This document shows, piece by piece, positions 35,663-45,417 of a stretch of DNA of 64,000 nt. A program made the position numbers and the translations under genes. The notes beneath the pieces were generated by a model. That model was not told the DNA's origin. It did not search any database and was given only the letters and a program-made list of their open reading frames with translations. Source of the DNA: Caproicibacter sp046707225 (GTDB lineage: Bacteria; Bacillota; Clostridia; Oscillospirales; Acutalibacteraceae); the NCBI RefSeq assembly GCF_046707225.1, contig NZ_JBJKOP010000032.1, positions 62,001 through 126,000 on the forward strand. Direction: 5' to 3'. Each line of letters begins with the position of its first letter. Position 1 is the stretch's first letter.

Positions 35663-36658
35663 TTATGCTGAAACAATGCCGGAACGGTGGAACATCCGCT
35701 GAGAAAATGCATGCAGCTTTTCCTGATTGGTGGTGTACCCCATAAAGATCACAATAAAGGCGCCGAGGATAATTGTTTGGACGGAGCCGTCGATTCCAAG
35801 CACAACCATCCCGTAAGACAGCGCGTTCATTCCGATTGCCCCGGAGAAAATTCCCAGCGGCAGATTTGAGAAGCGGGCCAGATAAAGCCCCACAAGAACG
35901 GGCCCCATGGAGGAAAACATAATAGAGGTAGAGCCCAGGTTTGAGGCAGGGCTAACCGAAACGGTGGAAGCGTTCAGCACGGCTGCCACCCCAAGGGTTG
36001 CGCCCACCAGCAAATAGGTCTGGATGATATTTTTCTTTTCATTGACGCCGTTATTCACCGCAAGCTGTGCATTGATGCCGAGGGAACGGGTATCGTAGCC
36101 GAATTTTGTGGCGGTGAGGAGATAATAGTAGACGCCGAGGACAATAGCCAGTACGAGATAGCAGTACGGCGCCTTCGCAAAAACAGTGAGCTTGGCATCC
36201 ATAAACATATTGGCGCCGGAACCATCAAAAACCAGACCGCTGAGCGCTTCATAGATCATCACCACACCGAGCGAAACAATGATGGTAGGAACGCGGAGGA
36301 ACAGGTACAGAACTCCCTCCAGCAAAGCCAGCAGAGTGCCGATCGCTACGGTTAAAAGCAGCATCAGAACCGCATTGAGGCCAAGCATGGAGGCAAGGTT
36401 GCTGCCCAGAATGCCGGACAGAATGACGATGGTTCCGGCGGCAAAGTCCCACCGTGCTCCAGAAAGCGGGAGGGCGATCGCAAAAGCAATGATGGTAGAC
36501 ACAATACTGCCCCGAATGATAATATCAAGTGCGTTGCCGCTCCAATATCCGGTTTTTTGTGCGCCAAGCGAAACCAGCAAAATAACCGCATACATCAAAA
36601 AGGGAAAAGAGAATGTTTTCATCAGACGGAGCAGTTGTTTCATAATCTTGTATTTCAT
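35663..36658 (-). CDS. Sugar ABC transporter permease (RbsC/YjfF type), second
   Basis: About 331 residues from ATG 36658; the frame reaches 36703 but has no ribosome site there. Eight or more membrane helices and the family block PLSGARWDFAAGTIVILSG, with a C-terminal GAFIVIFMGYT. It differs clearly from the other permease at 37971, so the transporter probably has a heterodimeric channel as in galactofuranose or AI-2 importers. It lies between binding protein and GH3 gene. Confidence 0.85.
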   Translation of the reverse strand: MKYKIMKQLLRLMKTFSFPFLMYAVILLVSLGAQKTGYWSGNALDIIIRGSIVSTIIAFAIALPLSGARWDFAAGTIVILSGILGSNLASMLGLNAVLMLLLTVAIGTLLALLEGVLYLFLRVPTIIVSLGVVMIYEALSGLVFDGSGANMFMDAKLTVFAKAPYCYLVLAIVLGVYYYLLTATKFGYDTRSLGINAQLAVNNGVNEKKNIIQTYLLVGATLGVAAVLNASTVSVSPASNLGSTSIMFSSMGPVLVGLYLARFSNLPLGIFSGAIGMNALSYGMVVLGIDGSVQTIILGAFIVIFMGYTTNQEKLHAFSQRMFHRSGIVSA

Positions 36659-36687
36659 GATCTCAATCAGACCTTTCCGGTTCCCCT

Positions 36688-36730
36688 GAAAAGAGAGCCG
36701 CACAGTTCAACCGCTGTGAACCGCGCGGCT
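36688..36730 (-). terminator. Intercistronic hairpin after the binding-protein gene
   Basis: AGCCGCACAGTTCAA and GTGAACCGCGCGGCT form a strong stem followed on the minus strand by a T-rich stretch. A partial terminator here would give more binding protein than downstream products. Confidence 0.55.
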
Positions 36731-36743
36731 TTGCTTTTCTGCG

Positions 36744-37904
36744 TTACTGCGCTTTTCTTGCCGCCTTGATTTCCGCGAGAGAGCGGTTGGTCAATGCGTT
36801 CAGGTCTTTCCAGGTTGCGTTTGAATTGAAAGTTTTCATCACTTTTTTCAGCTCTTCCGCCGTAACGCTTCCTTTAGACTTGTCGGCCGGAATGACGTAG
36901 TTCTGGAAATCGGCGACTTCCTGCTCATTGGTGACAATCGGGTAGCTGACCGTGCCGTTCAGGCTCCAGTCACTGTAGGTTTTTCCGTTGACGCGGTCAT
37001 ACAGCTGAGCGAACATATTAGCCATGATCTGGCTGTAATTGTTTGTCCCGGCCGCAACGACGCTGCCGTCTTTGATCGCCGCCATAGTAGAATCGTTGTA
37101 GCCCAGCGAAAGGATTTTGGTGCTCGGCTTTGTGCTGTCCTTGATGGCGGGGTAAATCATATCCATTCCGGAACCGAGCCCAAGAATTGAGTCGACGTTG
37201 CTGTGCTTTGTGAAAACATTGGTCACAGCCGCTTTGGCAAGGTCAGGGGTGTACATAAAGGTTTCCATATCGTAGACTTCCGCGCTGGGGTCCAGCTGCG
37301 ACATCTTTTTCTTGAAGCCGTCGGCGATTTTGGTTCCGTCCACAAAGGTGAAAGCCGGGAAGGAAATGACCCCGATGTGCTTCAGGCCCTTTTGATTGGC
37401 AATTTCAGCATAGGTTTCTCCAAATTTTTCAGGGTCGCCGTTGAACTGCTTCAGTCCGCCCACAAAGTACTTGCTGTTTCCCTTATAGGAGCTTTGAATA
37501 TCGCCGAGCGCGACGCCGTAATAGACGCCCCTTTCTTCGCACATCTTGATGCTGTTGTCAAGTGCGGTGTCATAGCCGCTGATCACGGCGTCTACGCCCT
37601 TATTCAACAGATTTTCCAGGCCGCTGATGTGCTGGTCTTCGCTCTGGCCCACGGTTGCATACTCAAACTTTACGTTAAAGTTCTGCTCCAGATAGGAGGC
37701 GTAGGATTTGATTTCTTTTCCCTGTATGTCTGTATAATTGTAAAGAATTACGCCGATTTTAACTGGCTTTTGACTGGACGCCGAACTGGAACCCGCCGTG
37801 CTGTTTGCAGATCCGTTATTGCTGGAGCATCCGGTCATGGAAAGCGTCAGGGTAAAAATTGTTATCGCTGCCAGAAGGTAAGCAGTCAGTTTTTTCATTT
37901 TCAT
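36744..37904 (-). CDS. Sugar-binding lipoprotein of the ABC transporter
   Basis: 386 residues. Lipoprotein signal with lipobox SMTGC at about residue 26 and a Ser/Asn-rich linker. The mature part is a type I periplasmic binding fold (VKIGVILYNYTDIQGKEI, GVDAVISGYDTALDNSI, DSILGLGSGMDMIYPAI) of the ribose/galactose-binding group. It would capture the sugar outside the membrane and hand it to the two permeases. Ligand unknown. Confidence 0.88.
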   Translation of the reverse strand: MKMKKLTAYLLAAITIFTLTLSMTGCSSNNGSANSTAGSSSASSQKPVKIGVILYNYTDIQGKEIKSYASYLEQNFNVKFEYATVGQSEDQHISGLENLLNKGVDAVISGYDTALDNSIKMCEERGVYYGVALGDIQSSYKGNSKYFVGGLKQFNGDPEKFGETYAEIANQKGLKHIGVISFPAFTFVDGTKIADGFKKKMSQLDPSAEVYDMETFMYTPDLAKAAVTNVFTKHSNVDSILGLGSGMDMIYPAIKDSTKPSTKILSLGYNDSTMAAIKDGSVVAAGTNNYSQIMANMFAQLYDRVNGKTYSDWSLNGTVSYPIVTNEQEVADFQNYVIPADKSKGSVTAEELKKVMKTFNSNATWKDLNALTNRSLAEIKAARKAQ

Positions 37905-37970
37905 TTTTATTTCCTTTCCTTACTGGTTTTATTTTATCTACAGGCGGTGTTTTCCGCCGTGTAAAACAAA

Positions 37971-38972
37971 TTAACGGGGCAGAACCTTTTTGGACTTCGG
38001 CTGACGGATGGTGAGGAATACGACAATTAAGAAAATGATGCCCTTAATCAAAGAGACCACCTGCGTGTCTACCCCTGCCATAACCAACCCGTTGTTGAGC
38101 AACACATACGTAAAACTGCCGATGATTGCACTGCTGATGCGGGATTTTGCCCCGCCGTTCAAGGCCATTCCGCCAAGAATCAGGGCGACAATCGCGTCCA
38201 TCTCCAGGCCGGAACCGGTTTTTTCGCTGACGCTTCCGGTCCTGGACAGAGAGAAAACGGCGGCGATCCCCACCATGATGCCGGCCAGGACATAAGCTTC
38301 CACCTTAACCTTTTTGACACGGACCCCGCTCTGCATGGCAGAGAGCGGATTGTCACCAATGGCACGGTTCTGCTTACCCAGCTTGGTCAGATTGAAAAGA
38401 ACCGTCATCACGATGCAAAGAACCGCCATTGTGCCAATCAGGAACGGTGTGTTGGAGCGGAACAGTTCCAGGCCGGCCGTATTGTGCACCTCAATTTTAT
38501 CAGTGCTCATGGAATTGACGTATGTGACAATTCCGCGGGCGACGAACATCACGGAGAGAGAGGAGATTGTGGACATCAGACCAAACTGATTGGTCACGAT
38601 GATGTTTAACAGATAACACGTGACGGAAACAGCGATTGACACCAGAATTGCCGGCAAAACCTGGCCTGCCGTCAGGTTCATCACATACGTGGCGCACAGG
38701 GAACTCAGTGCGACCACCGCGCCGACGGAGATGTCCATTCCCCCATGGGAATAGATAAATGCCATTCCCAAGGTAATGGTGAGGATCACGACCAGCTGAC
38801 GGATCAGCGTTTCCAAATTTCGGGCACTGAACAGATTGCCGTCCGTGAGGTACAGAAAGACCGCGATGACGAAAATCAGCCCGAAATATTGGATAATATA
38901 TTGTTTGTAATTCTGAATCCAGTGCAGAATACGGGAACCGAAACCGCTTTTTAATGTATTTTTCTCTTCCAC
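37971..38972 (-). CDS. Sugar ABC transporter permease (RbsC type), first
   Basis: 333 residues from GTG 38972, 12 bp after the stop of the ATPase gene. The longer open frame to 39053 overlaps the ATPase and is unlikely. About nine membrane helices; the block IYSHGGMDISVGAVVALSSL and GMALNGGAKSRISSAIIGSF are typical of BPD_transp_2 permeases. It pairs with the ATPase and with the permease at 35663. Confidence 0.9.
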   Translation of the reverse strand: MEEKNTLKSGFGSRILHWIQNYKQYIIQYFGLIFVIAVFLYLTDGNLFSARNLETLIRQLVVILTITLGMAFIYSHGGMDISVGAVVALSSLCATYVMNLTAGQVLPAILVSIAVSVTCYLLNIIVTNQFGLMSTISSLSVMFVARGIVTYVNSMSTDKIEVHNTAGLELFRSNTPFLIGTMAVLCIVMTVLFNLTKLGKQNRAIGDNPLSAMQSGVRVKKVKVEAYVLAGIMVGIAAVFSLSRTGSVSEKTGSGLEMDAIVALILGGMALNGGAKSRISSAIIGSFTYVLLNNGLVMAGVDTQVVSLIKGIIFLIVVFLTIRQPKSKKVLPR

Positions 38973-38983
38973 GATCGCACCGC

Positions 38984-40507
38984 CTAAATCATATATTCGA
39001 TAATCGAGGATTCCACCAGCTCCGGACTTCGTTGAAACTCCATGGAAACGCATCCATCCTTCATAATAAGGACACGGTCGCTCATTCCAATCAGTTCCGG
39101 CAACTCCTCGCTGATGATCAGGATAGCGCAGCCCTGCTTTTTCAGTTGATAAATCAACTGGTACATGGTGGTTTTAACTCCTACGTCGACGCCGCGTGTC
39201 GGACTGTCCAAAATCAGGATTCTGGACTGGTTTCCGATCCACTTTCCGAAGGACACCTTTTGCTTGTTCCCCCCCGAAAGCTCTCCGACTGTCTGGTTCA
39301 CGCCGCTGCACTTGATGTGCAGACCGTCCACCTGCTTTTGAGCGAATTTCTTTTCGGCGCCCGGAAGGATAAAAAAGCCTTTTTTCAGCTTGTCCAGTGC
39401 AGAAATTACCAGATTGTCTTTGATAGAGGCATTCAACAGGAGCGTTTCCTGATCCCGGTCCTTAGAAACATAGCCGATGCCGTTTTCCATGGCGGTTTGA
39501 ATATTTTTTACTCGGACCGGAATTTCCTTCCCGCCGGTTGATTTTGTATCTTGCAAAACCGTGACTTCGCCGCGCAGTGGAGGAAGCATCCCATACAACA
39601 GTTTTCCCAGTTCATGCATCCCGCATCCCGAAAGCCCCCCGACACCCAGAATTTCGCCTTCATGCAGATCAAAGGTGATATCCTTCAGCGGTCCTGCGTC
39701 CACATGGCTGACCTGCATCATTCGCCTTTCGCCGTGGCTGGCATCAAAATCGCTGCGGTAAAAGTTATCCTGAATGGAACGCCCAACCATTGTCTGCTTA
39801 ATCCGGCGCTCGTCAAATTCTTCTTTCCGGAAGGCGGAAATGAGTTTGCCATCACGCAGAACTGTTAAGCTGTCGCAGATTTCCATCAGTTCCGGCAGGT
39901 CGTGAGAAATGAAAAGGACCGCCTTGTTCTGTTCCTTTAAATCCCGCATGATTTTGTGAATCAAGGATCTTCCTTCATAGGAAAGGGCCGTTGTGGTTTC
40001 GTCCACGATCAGCAGAGTGGGATCGAAATACAGTGCGCGGGCGATTTCAACAAGCTTCCGCGTTTCAAAGCTCAGGGTTTCAATCGGTGCGGTAACATCG
40101 AAAGAAAGACCGACTTTTTCCAAGGACTTCTCCGCTTCGCGCTGCATTTTTTTTCGGTTGATGGAGCCGTGCTGCAGGAACATTGCTTCATCGCCGAGAA
40201 ACAGGTTTTCCGCGACGGAGAGCCCGCTGATTGTGCCTGTTTCCTGGACGATCATGCAAATTCGGTTGTCCCGGGCATCCAACGGACTGCGTGGGCGATA
40301 TGGCTTGCCCCTCAGCAGGATTTCGCCTTTGGTGGCCGTGTGAATTCCGCTGATGATGGAGGAAATGGTTGACTTGCCCGAGCCGTTTTCTCCAATCAGT
40401 CCTTGAATCTGGCCGCAGTAAACCTTTAGGCTCACCCCATCCAATGCTTTGATGCCGTCAAAGGCCTTTTCTAAATTTTTTGTTTCCAAAAACAGTTCTT
40501 TTTCCAT
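38984..40507 (-). CDS. Sugar ABC transporter ATP-binding protein (RbsA/MglA type)
   Basis: 507 residues from ATG 40507 (AGAGGTG 7 bp upstream). Two nucleotide-binding halves: the first with Walker A GENGSGKST, Walker B LLIVDETTTAL and a degenerate signature LSFETRKLVE; the second with a degenerate Walker A (GLSGCGMHELG) and a good signature LSGGNKQKV. This asymmetry is normal in the family. First gene of the operon, under a promoter at 40682-40710. Confidence 0.92.
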   Translation of the reverse strand: MEKELFLETKNLEKAFDGIKALDGVSLKVYCGQIQGLIGENGSGKSTISSIISGIHTATKGEILLRGKPYRPRSPLDARDNRICMIVQETGTISGLSVAENLFLGDEAMFLQHGSINRKKMQREAEKSLEKVGLSFDVTAPIETLSFETRKLVEIARALYFDPTLLIVDETTTALSYEGRSLIHKIMRDLKEQNKAVLFISHDLPELMEICDSLTVLRDGKLISAFRKEEFDERRIKQTMVGRSIQDNFYRSDFDASHGERRMMQVSHVDAGPLKDITFDLHEGEILGVGGLSGCGMHELGKLLYGMLPPLRGEVTVLQDTKSTGGKEIPVRVKNIQTAMENGIGYVSKDRDQETLLLNASIKDNLVISALDKLKKGFFILPGAEKKFAQKQVDGLHIKCSGVNQTVGELSGGNKQKVSFGKWIGNQSRILILDSPTRGVDVGVKTTMYQLIYQLKKQGCAILIISEELPELIGMSDRVLIMKDGCVSMEFQRSPELVESSIIEYMI

Positions 40508-40681
40508 GACAAACACCTCTTTAACAGCTTGCAGAGTAAAAGGGAGACCTTCCTAAGGTAGTGTTTCCTGACGGAGTTGCAACATTGTATTGGTATAATA
40601 TGCAAATATTTTCATATAGTATGAATTGCTCTGCAGAACTTGCTGCCATCTTGTCCCTGGCTTTCTTTCGGTACATATGAA

Positions 40682-40710
40682 ATTATATACGGATTTTTTC
40701 CTGAATACAA
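40682..40710 (-). promoter_or_regulatory. Promoter of the sugar operon
   Basis: On the minus strand TTGTAT (40705-40710), 17 bp, TATAAT (40682-40687). The leader to ATG 40507 is about 170 nt. Confidence 0.65.
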
Positions 40711-40757
40711 CCGGCAATTTTCTCGAGAATTCAGTCGCTAATTTAAAAGAAATGAAT

Positions 40758-40771
40758 ATGAAAATTTTCAT
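40758..40771. promoter_or_regulatory. Operator 1 for the LacI-type regulator
   Basis: ATGAAAATTTTCAT, a perfect 14-bp palindrome about 50 bp upstream of the operon -35. A related half-site (AAATATTTTCAT) lies at 40604-40615. Confidence 0.6.
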
Positions 40772-40855
40772 GTTCATTTTGCACAAGTATTGAGTTTTTT
40801 CTTTGAGGTATGGTCCATATCAATAATTATAATGCTTTCTTGTAGCTTTTTCCCA

Positions 40856-40883
40856 TTGAAAAAGCGGTGGAAAAAGCTATAAT
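40856..40883 (+). promoter_or_regulatory. Promoter of the LacI-type gene
   Basis: TTGAAA (40856-40861), a 16-bp spacer and TATAAT (40878-40883), 71 bp before the start codon. Confidence 0.6.
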
Positions 40884-40914
40884 GAAATGAGTAAGAAAAA
40901 GTTGTGAAAGTAAT

Positions 40915-40928
40915 CGGAAAATTTTCAT
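40915..40928. promoter_or_regulatory. Operator 2 for the LacI-type regulator
   Basis: CGGAAAATTTTCAT shares the 10-bp core GAAAATTTTC with operator 1. It lies downstream of the regulator's -10, where binding would block its own transcription. Confidence 0.6.
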
Positions 40929-40953
40929 ATATTATTCTTGTGGAGACTAAAAA

Positions 40954-41982
40954 ATGAAAAAAGTAAGCATGAATGACGTTGCAAAGCAAGCAGAAGTTTC
41001 CCTGACAACCGTTTCCCGTGTGATCAACAATTCCGGTTATGTAGCCGAAGAAAAAAGGAAACGTGTCGAAAATGCGATTCGTGAGACCGGCTACCTTTTG
41101 CCGATTCAGCCGGAGAAGCCGGCACACACGGAAAATCTGATCGGGTTGATTCTCCGCAAGATATCCGTCAACATTTTTTATGATCAGCTTAGCTCCGCCC
41201 TCCTGCAAGAGGCAGATAAGGTGGGTTACAGCATGGTGGCAATGTACAGCAGCAACCTTTGCAACGACAATCTGCGCGGCTATGTGGAAAAGCTTTTGAA
41301 ATATAAGGTCAGCGGTATCGTCATCTGTGGTTTCGGAGACGAATATCTTTCGGAAAGCCTGAGGGAATTGCTGCAGGAATGCGGGATTCCAATTGTTTTT
41401 GTGGAACGCACGGCGGGCTGCTACGGTTTTAACCGCGTTTTGGTGGACAACTCCCTTGGAACCTATTACGCAACAAGATATCTGATCCAAAAGAAGCACG
41501 GCCGTCTGCTTTATATTGGTTTTGATAAGAAAGGCAGCGTTGAAAAGTCACGGACCAAAGGGTTTCTGCATGCGGTGCAGGAGGCGGGCTATGCCGACTC
41601 GCAGTATTCCATTTACTCCTGCCCGGACAGCTCGGTCGCCTCGGGATATGCCGCAATGAAATGGGCGCTTGAGAAGCGGGACGATATCACGGGTGTGGTA
41701 GCTTATTTCGACGGTTATGCGGCCGGGGCGATGCAGTATCTTTACGAAATAGGGCGTAAGGTTCCGAATGACATCGAGATTATCGGTCACGACGATACTT
41801 ATGCGCCGAATCTGGCTCCGCCGATCAGCAGCGTTCGCATGCCGTTTGAAGAAATGGGTTCTGCCGCGGTAAATATGATTCTTGAAAATCAGGGAAACAC
41901 CATGGATTTTTTCGCAAAAACCGTCTCCCTGGAACCGAAACTCATTCTGCGCGGCGGAAATGCACAGGCGATTTCTCTATAA
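40954..41982 (+). CDS. LacI-family transcriptional regulator
   Basis: 342 residues. The N-terminal HTH VSMNDVAKQAEVSLTTVSRV with hinge INNSGYVAEEKRKRV is standard LacI/GalR. The effector domain follows (LIGLILRKISVNIFYDQL, GIVICGFG, IEIIGHDDTYAPNLAPPISS). It is divergent from the sugar operon, and two near-identical palindromes lie between the two promoters, so it most likely controls both. The inducer would be the imported sugar, which is not identified. Confidence 0.92.
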   Translation: MKKVSMNDVAKQAEVSLTTVSRVINNSGYVAEEKRKRVENAIRETGYLLPIQPEKPAHTENLIGLILRKISVNIFYDQLSSALLQEADKVGYSMVAMYSSNLCNDNLRGYVEKLLKYKVSGIVICGFGDEYLSESLRELLQECGIPIVFVERTAGCYGFNRVLVDNSLGTYYATRYLIQKKHGRLLYIGFDKKGSVEKSRTKGFLHAVQEAGYADSQYSIYSCPDSSVASGYAAMKWALEKRDDITGVVAYFDGYAAGAMQYLYEIGRKVPNDIEIIGHDDTYAPNLAPPISSVRMPFEEMGSAAVNMILENQGNTMDFFAKTVSLEPKLILRGGNAQAISL

Positions 41983-42168
41983 GCGCAGCAGTTCGAGTGT
42001 AGAAATACAAAGCATAGAAACCCCAAAAGAAATAGTCATGCCCGATTAATTTCACGTTTTGAGTAACAAATTATCCGAAGCAGAGCAATGGAAAGCGTAC
42101 CCGAAGCAGAAGCTTGATGCGCAGATTGTATGCCACGCAGCTGCGCCGAATACTGTTTCAATCAAAAG

Positions 42169-42201
42169 CTGGAGCCGGCATCTTTACAATGCCGGCTCCA
42201 G
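42169..42201. terminator. Strong hairpin between the LacI and GH15 genes
   Basis: CTGGAGCCGGCAT / ATGCCGGCTCCAG, a perfect 13-bp stem with a 7-nt loop. The T tail is poor on the plus strand and weak on the minus strand. The upstream 42000-42165 has only a short open frame without motifs. Confidence 0.55.
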
Positions 42202-42242
42202 ATGGACCTGATTAAATTTAATTTTGAACTAAATGCTGTGTT

Positions 42243-45200
42243 TTATTCAAAGTTTCCGTAAAGCCAGGACTCGCTGCCGCCGGTCAGCCGGTAATTGAGC
42301 TGGGCCGTGTCCTGATCGAGATACGAGCCGTTCTGATATTTTTCCAGTACGACCGTAATGTGTCCCCATGCATCATTGGACGGAGAGCCGATATCTGACC
42401 GTGGAATTACCAGTTCGATTCCTCCGGTTGCGGTGTCCCACTGCGGCGCTATGACGGAAGAAATGGTTTTGTTCAGTGACCAGCTGCCGCCGGACACAGT
42501 GTATTTGTTGTAAGCAGAATCCGTGTTGCTTCTGGTAAAGAGGAACGCCATATTTCTTCCCAGTGCGGAATCATGGATGGTGTGGGTCGTTGTACTTGCG
42601 CTGTTGCTGAAATCTTCCGTGTAAACGCTGACTTTAAACTCATTCTGTGAGGAACCGGGGAGAGCCCCCGCTTCGTTGTTGATGCGAATGTAGATGTTAT
42701 TCGCATCGTTGCTGATGTAAACCTTTTTGATATCCGTCCGGCTGTCCGAAACAGCGGTATCGCCGGGAGCATCCACATAATAGGGGACGTATTGATACTG
42801 GCTCCAATCCCCGCTTGCTCCGCTGGTTACGCTGATGGATTTGTAGCAGCCGGAATTGTTTTCCGAAGCGTAAACCCGCATATCGTAGTTGTCCGCATAG
42901 GCCAGGCTTGCCAGAACAAACGCGGCGGCCGTAACCGGCTCGCTGGCCGTGCTCACACAGGGGGCTTCCGTCACGTTGCTTGCGGCCTCTCCGGTTACCA
43001 TCCATCCGGTGGCGGTTCTGTGCTTGAACCATTCCAGCATGTTATATGCTTTGTCCGGATTCCCGGAATAGATTTGGTAAACCGCGTCCCACATCGTCAT
43101 CTGGGGCCACGACGGAGAAGCTTCCAGCGCCTCGTTGCCGCCCGGGCTCCACTGAGAGGTGTAATAGAAGGTGTCGCCGGAATATCTGGGCAGCCCGTAT
43201 ACGTCGTGAGCGAGGTCGGTTTCCAGCTTGGAAATGTGACGCGACGCCCTTGAGGAGTTCACGTCAATCGCGCCCAGCGCGAACAGAATATTGGTGGATG
43301 AGTCTTCCAGAGTGTTGTTGGAAAGGTCGGAGTTCACGCATCTGTTGTAATATCCGTTGGAGACATTCCAAAGACCCTGACTGCTGTCATCGCGGTTGAT
43401 CGCCGTCAGGATGGAGCTGCCTGCGCCGTTGTAGCTGTCTGTTAAGGCGGCGTTGCCCATGACTGTGGAAATCAGCGCCGCGCTTTTCAGGCCCATGGCA
43501 TAGGCTGCCTGCGTATAGGTGTAGTATTCGGAGGTGTCGCCCTCTTCCCAGATACTCTTGTCCGCAGGCCCAAATCCGGTGCTCTGGTTGATATTGTTCA
43601 TAATGTAATTCGCGGATTTTTGCACCGCGGAATAAAGAGCGGAAAGGAACGACTGGTCGCCTGTCAGCTTATAGTGCCGATAAACGCCGATCAGAAACAT
43701 GCCGATGGAATCGTTTTCAGGCTCTACAAAATTCTGATTGGTGTTGTCCCACAACCCATAGCAGGTGTGGAAGGTACCATCCGAATTTTGGCGTGCCGCA
43801 AGCCACTTCCAGTAGGTTTCGGCTTCGTCGGTAAATCCGGCGGCGTCTAATGCCATTGCCGTCACGGCGGAATCTCTGGACCAGATCTTATAGCCGTAAT
43901 TTGCAGGGTTTGTCGTTGCCGGCATGGCTCCGTCGCCGGTGGAGCTTCCGGGGCGGATCGAATTTTTAATCATAACCAGATTCCTTTTATAGAGCGCAGT
44001 CAGGTCGGAGTCTGAGAGGGAAGGAACGGTTTTTTCGCTGAACCAGTTCTGGTAGTCGTTTGCCGTTTCTTCAAACCAATCGCTGCCGCTCCGGGAGGCC
44101 GCGGTATTGCACAGAGCCTGAATCTCATTCAGGGAGGTGCCGAGCCCCAGGTAGAAGTATACGTATTGCGTGCCGCCGGCGGGAATTGTCACCGTTTGCT
44201 CAAATGCGGCGGAAACGTCCTGCGCAGAGACACTGGCGTTGTTTTTGAGCGTGCCGCTGCCGTCAAAGGTATACCAGGGAGAGCAGGTTTGGCTGGAAGT
44301 GCTGCTGTCGGTATCGTTTGCAGCCTGATAGTAGCTTGGGGCCGCAAACGCTCCCAAAGCCAGATAGGGCTGGGAAGAGGCGTTCATATTTACAATGATG
44401 GCTTTTCTGGAAGAATCGTAGCTTGCTGAAATTGTGTTGGAAGTGCTGTTACTAGGGTGAAGCATGTCAAGAAGGCTGTAGGTTGCGCTGGAGGATCCGC
44501 TGTTTTTCAACGCGTAGCGCGTTACGATCAGGTTCTGATTCGGAACGGTCGCATAGTCCCTTGAGATCTCAACAGAAGGCTTGCTGCCGTCGTATTTCAG
44601 GTAGTTGGTATGTAAAATACCGTCCTCGTCAAAATAAGCTTCCGAGTCGAAATTATGGGTCTGGTCATATTTGACATTGTTGGTTTCATCCCGGAAGAAG
44701 CCTGCGTAATCCTGAATCTGATTTTGGGACCAGTTGCCCGAATATCTCAGTTCGGAAAGGCGGGGGCCTTTTCCGCTGGATGTGTCGGTGTCGTACAGCT
44801 TACTGGCCTGCCAGATTGACATCATATTGTTCCAGTTCGAGGTGTACAGACTGCGCACGGAAACATGCTTTGGGGTCACAACAAGATTGTCAAGATTGAG
44901 GTACCCGTCCGAGCTGTTTTCCACCGCAACTTTTACCGTGTGTGTCCCGGAGGAAAGCGCGGTTCCCACATCCGTGGTGTTCCATGTGTCCCAGCTTCCG
45001 GTGTCGGCGAAGTACGCGTTGCTGACAAAATTGCCGTCAACGTAGATTTCACGGACATTGGTTGCTCCGGTATAATTCGTATAACGGAATCGAAGAGTAG
45101 TGTCTTCAGCGGTTGAAATGTTTATGGTAAATTGGACGGAATCGCCGGAATCGCCGAACCCGTCGACAAAGCCGGAGCCGGTATAACCATTATGGTTCGT

Positions 45201-45368
45201 ATTTGTGGTCACGTTGTTTAGCGATGCGGTTTCGGCTTCGTACTGGTTCTCCGTGTAAATTTTTGCTTCTGCGGCCGATTTCGGCAGCCATCCGAATCCG
45301 GCGAGCAGGCTGAACGCGAGCATGGCTGCGGTTACGGATTTTAACTTTCTCTTGTTTGCCAATTTCAT
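42243..45368 (-). CDS. Secreted GH15 glucodextranase/glucoamylase-like enzyme with CBM35
   Basis: 1041 residues from ATG 45368 (AAGGAGG upstream; a longer frame to 45434 overlaps the end of the GH66 gene). Signal peptide, then a CBM35-like module (about 40-165: YEAETASLNNVTTNTNHNGY ... NLDNLVV), a GH15 N-terminal beta-sandwich, and an (alpha/alpha)6 catalytic domain with GYKIWSRDSAV, SIWEEGDTSEYYTY and EALEASPSWPQMTMWD. The last 180 residues resemble the C-terminal domain of glucodextranases (VYISNDANNIYIRINNE, GGIELVIPRSDIG). It should release glucose from alpha-1,6-glucan chain ends outside the cell. It lies 49 bp after the GH66 gene, in one operon. Confidence 0.85.
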   Translation of the reverse strand: MKLANKRKLKSVTAAMLAFSLLAGFGWLPKSAAEAKIYTENQYEAETASLNNVTTNTNHNGYTGSGFVDGFGDSGDSVQFTINISTAEDTTLRFRYTNYTGATNVREIYVDGNFVSNAYFADTGSWDTWNTTDVGTALSSGTHTVKVAVENSSDGYLNLDNLVVTPKHVSVRSLYTSNWNNMMSIWQASKLYDTDTSSGKGPRLSELRYSGNWSQNQIQDYAGFFRDETNNVKYDQTHNFDSEAYFDEDGILHTNYLKYDGSKPSVEISRDYATVPNQNLIVTRYALKNSGSSSATYSLLDMLHPSNSTSNTISASYDSSRKAIIVNMNASSQPYLALGAFAAPSYYQAANDTDSSTSSQTCSPWYTFDGSGTLKNNASVSAQDVSAAFEQTVTIPAGGTQYVYFYLGLGTSLNEIQALCNTAASRSGSDWFEETANDYQNWFSEKTVPSLSDSDLTALYKRNLVMIKNSIRPGSSTGDGAMPATTNPANYGYKIWSRDSAVTAMALDAAGFTDEAETYWKWLAARQNSDGTFHTCYGLWDNTNQNFVEPENDSIGMFLIGVYRHYKLTGDQSFLSALYSAVQKSANYIMNNINQSTGFGPADKSIWEEGDTSEYYTYTQAAYAMGLKSAALISTVMGNAALTDSYNGAGSSILTAINRDDSSQGLWNVSNGYYNRCVNSDLSNNTLEDSSTNILFALGAIDVNSSRASRHISKLETDLAHDVYGLPRYSGDTFYYTSQWSPGGNEALEASPSWPQMTMWDAVYQIYSGNPDKAYNMLEWFKHRTATGWMVTGEAASNVTEAPCVSTASEPVTAAAFVLASLAYADNYDMRVYASENNSGCYKSISVTSGASGDWSQYQYVPYYVDAPGDTAVSDSRTDIKKVYISNDANNIYIRINNEAGALPGSSQNEFKVSVYTEDFSNSASTTTHTIHDSALGRNMAFLFTRSNTDSAYNKYTVSGGSWSLNKTISSVIAPQWDTATGGIELVIPRSDIGSPSNDAWGHITVVLEKYQNGSYLDQDTAQLNYRLTGGSESWLYGNFE

Positions 45369-45417
45369 TTTCTTTTCCTCCTTGTTTTTTGATTTATATG
45401 AATTTGCCGGTCGGATT

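Noticed and set aside
42045..42165. Short plus-strand frame before the GH15 terminator
   Set aside because: About 45 codons, no ribosome site and no recognisable domain.
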